This document shows, piece by piece, positions 6,086 through 6,763 of a stretch of DNA of 6,763 nucleotides. Each line of letters begins with the position of its first letter. Positions within the stretch are counted from its first letter, which is position 1. The notes under the pieces were generated by a model. The model ran no database searches, had not been told where the DNA came from, and saw only the letters and a list, made by a program, of their open reading frames with translations. Source of the stretch: Gammaproteobacteria bacterium (GTDB taxonomy: Bacteria; Pseudomonadota; Gammaproteobacteria; Pseudomonadales; DSM-25080); assembly GCA_013372965.1 (NCBI GenBank), contig JABXIR010000232.1, positions 1 to 6,763 of the forward strand, read 5' to 3'. Position numbers and translations under genes: made by a program.

Positions 6086-6139
6086 TTGAGAGAGCATCAG
6101 TATTACACGCAATTATGGTAAAAGCACGCTTTTCGGTAA

Positions 6140-6257
6140 ACCACTAGACTGATCAAAAAGCAAACAGTGAACTGGTCGTGGTTTTCGAGTGTTTTAGGGC
6201 TCGCGTGAAGACGTGATTCCACCCTCGACCCAGAGCGAAGCACACGTCACTAACAAC
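6140..6257. other. non-coding stretch between protease control region and repeat element
   Basis: No gene is supported here. A 65-codon frame on the minus strand crosses this stretch into the repeat element, but it has no ribosome binding site and its composition follows the palindromes. A short inverted pair GACGTG/CACGTC is present, too far apart to mean much. The full gene-free interval is 5906-6590, and its other contents are listed separately. Confidence 0.6.
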
Positions 6258-6419
6258 GGAAATAACTGCGAAGGAATTTCCCCAGCGAGGCGCTTGCGCC
6301 GAGTCGTCGGGGATCTCGGGATGGCAAGGCGTGATGGCGAATAAGATCACGATAACCTGAATGAGATCCTTTCGACTTCGTTCGCTTCGCTCACTGCGCT
6401 TAGGAAATTACTGCGAAGG
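6258..6419. repeat. structured interspersed-repeat-like element with 17-bp direct repeats
   Basis: The ends are near-identical direct repeats, GGAAATAACTGCGAAGG (6258-6274) and GGAAATTACTGCGAAGG (6403-6419), 16 of 17 bases the same. Between them are two hairpin units. The first pairs TCCCC (6279-6283) with GGGGA (6309-6313) and GGCG (6289-6292) with CGCC (6297-6300). The second pairs GGATCTC (6311-6317) with GAGATCC (6363-6369) around CGTGAT (6330-6335) and ATCACG (6346-6351). The remaining part, 6370-6402, is a TTCG-rich run. The look, CATCCCGAG and GGATCTC on the minus strand, is that of REP or MITE-like intergenic repeats common in bacteria. It has no coding capacity. Only one copy can be seen in this window, so repetition in the genome is inferred. 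Confidence 0.6.
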
Positions 6420-6590
6420 CGGCAGCCGATTTAAGCGCTTAAGTATGATGCGCTACAATCAACGTGATCTCGCTGGTAACAGGACCAACGTCGCAAAATT
6501 TGCATCGAAAGCGCTAATTTTTCTAGCGTTTATTAATTTTCCTCTACTAAAATTCTTTAGCGAACAACGCTATTGTTGAGGGGAACACTG

Positions 6591-6763
6591 ATGCCTTGGT
6601 CACGCGATTTAATAGCTAGTACACGAGAGATGATTCAGGAGTATGTGGTTACTCCGTCTGACGCATTACCACTGAAGAATATTCACGGGCCTTACGGCAT
6701 CATTCGCGTCGACGACATCGACGAAGAAAGTTTTATTATCACCGACCGCGATACTGGTGAAGA
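6591..6763 (+). CDS. unrecognised acidic protein, N-terminal part
   Basis: 57 residues are visible before the right edge, with no stop. The start ATG (6591-6593) has GAGGGGA at 6578-6584, six bases upstream, a strong ribosome binding site; a second in-frame ATG at 6630 has a CAGGAG after, not before it. The N-terminus begins MPWSRDLIASTREMIQEYVV, then an HGPYGIIRVDD segment (32-42) and an acidic end rich in Asp and Glu. There is no signal peptide or membrane span in the visible part, so a cytoplasmic protein is likely. I do not recognise the family. A possible -10 (TAAAAT, 6548-6553) lies upstream without a clear -35. The gene is divergent from the S8 protease across 685 bases. Confidence 0.7.
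   Translation, partial: MPWSRDLIASTREMIQEYVVTPSDALPLKNIHGPYGIIRVDDIDEESFIITDRDTGE

Noticed and set aside
6120..6133. AAAAGC/GCTTTT hairpin as a terminator
   Set aside because: The loop is only two bases, or four with a shorter stem, and no T-run follows the stem. No gene ends nearby on either strand.
6153..6350. 65-codon minus-strand open frame
   Set aside because: It runs through the palindromic repeat element, and its composition (CHPEIPDDSAQAPRWG-like) is typical of false proteins read from such repeats.
6361..6579. 72-codon plus-strand open frame before the last gene
   Set aside because: It starts inside the repeat element; its Arg/Leu/Ser repeats come from the TTCG-rich run. No ribosome binding site and no domain.

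Overview
The window looks like a piece of a gammaproteobacterial chromosome, probably from a marine or other protein-scavenging heterotroph. This is inferred from the protein types (S9 and S8 peptidases with export signals, a 7TM-like AraC regulator, a cold-shock/DUF1294 protein), the mid-range base composition judged by eye, and the style of the intergenic palindromes. No rRNA, tRNA, CRISPR array, transposase or phage gene is visible.

Layout, left to right. (1) 1-475, minus: N-terminal part of an S9A (oligopeptidase B/prolyl oligopeptidase-like) peptidase with a lipoprotein signal, cut by the window edge. (2) 677-1747, minus: AraC-type regulator whose N-terminal two thirds is a multi-pass membrane domain. 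(3) 1748-2016: divergent intergenic region with two adjacent inverted repeats. (4) 2017-2850, plus: DUF2306 membrane protein. (5) 2885-3262, minus: small VOC/glyoxalase-fold protein, convergent with the DUF2306 gene. (6) 3294-3401, minus: a start-less coding remnant. (7) 3410-4117, minus: fusion of a cold-shock domain to a DUF1294 membrane domain, with a good sigma70-type promoter at 4160-4188. (8) 4251-4314: two tandem hairpins, one of them a clear intrinsic terminator, closing the next gene. (9) 4328-5905, minus: secreted subtilisin-like (S8) protease with I9 propeptide, PA insert and Gly/Asp/Asn tail. (10) 5906-6590: long non-coding stretch holding nested dyads next to the protease promoter region and, at 6258-6419, a structured interspersed-repeat-like element bounded by 17-bp direct repeats. 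(11) 6591 to the right edge, plus: start of an unrecognised acidic protein.

How the parts relate. The two peptidases fit extracellular or cell-surface protein and peptide degradation, but they are not adjacent and nothing shows co-regulation. The AraC regulator and the DUF2306 gene are divergent across a palindrome-bearing spacer, the classic arrangement for a regulator and its target; this is the most plausible functional pair. The cold-shock/DUF1294 and VOC genes lie in one direction with only a remnant between them and could share a transcript. I see no clear new multi-gene system. The best leads are the membrane-AraC/DUF2306 pair, the nested dyads upstream of the S8 protease, and the compound repeat element at 6258-6419.
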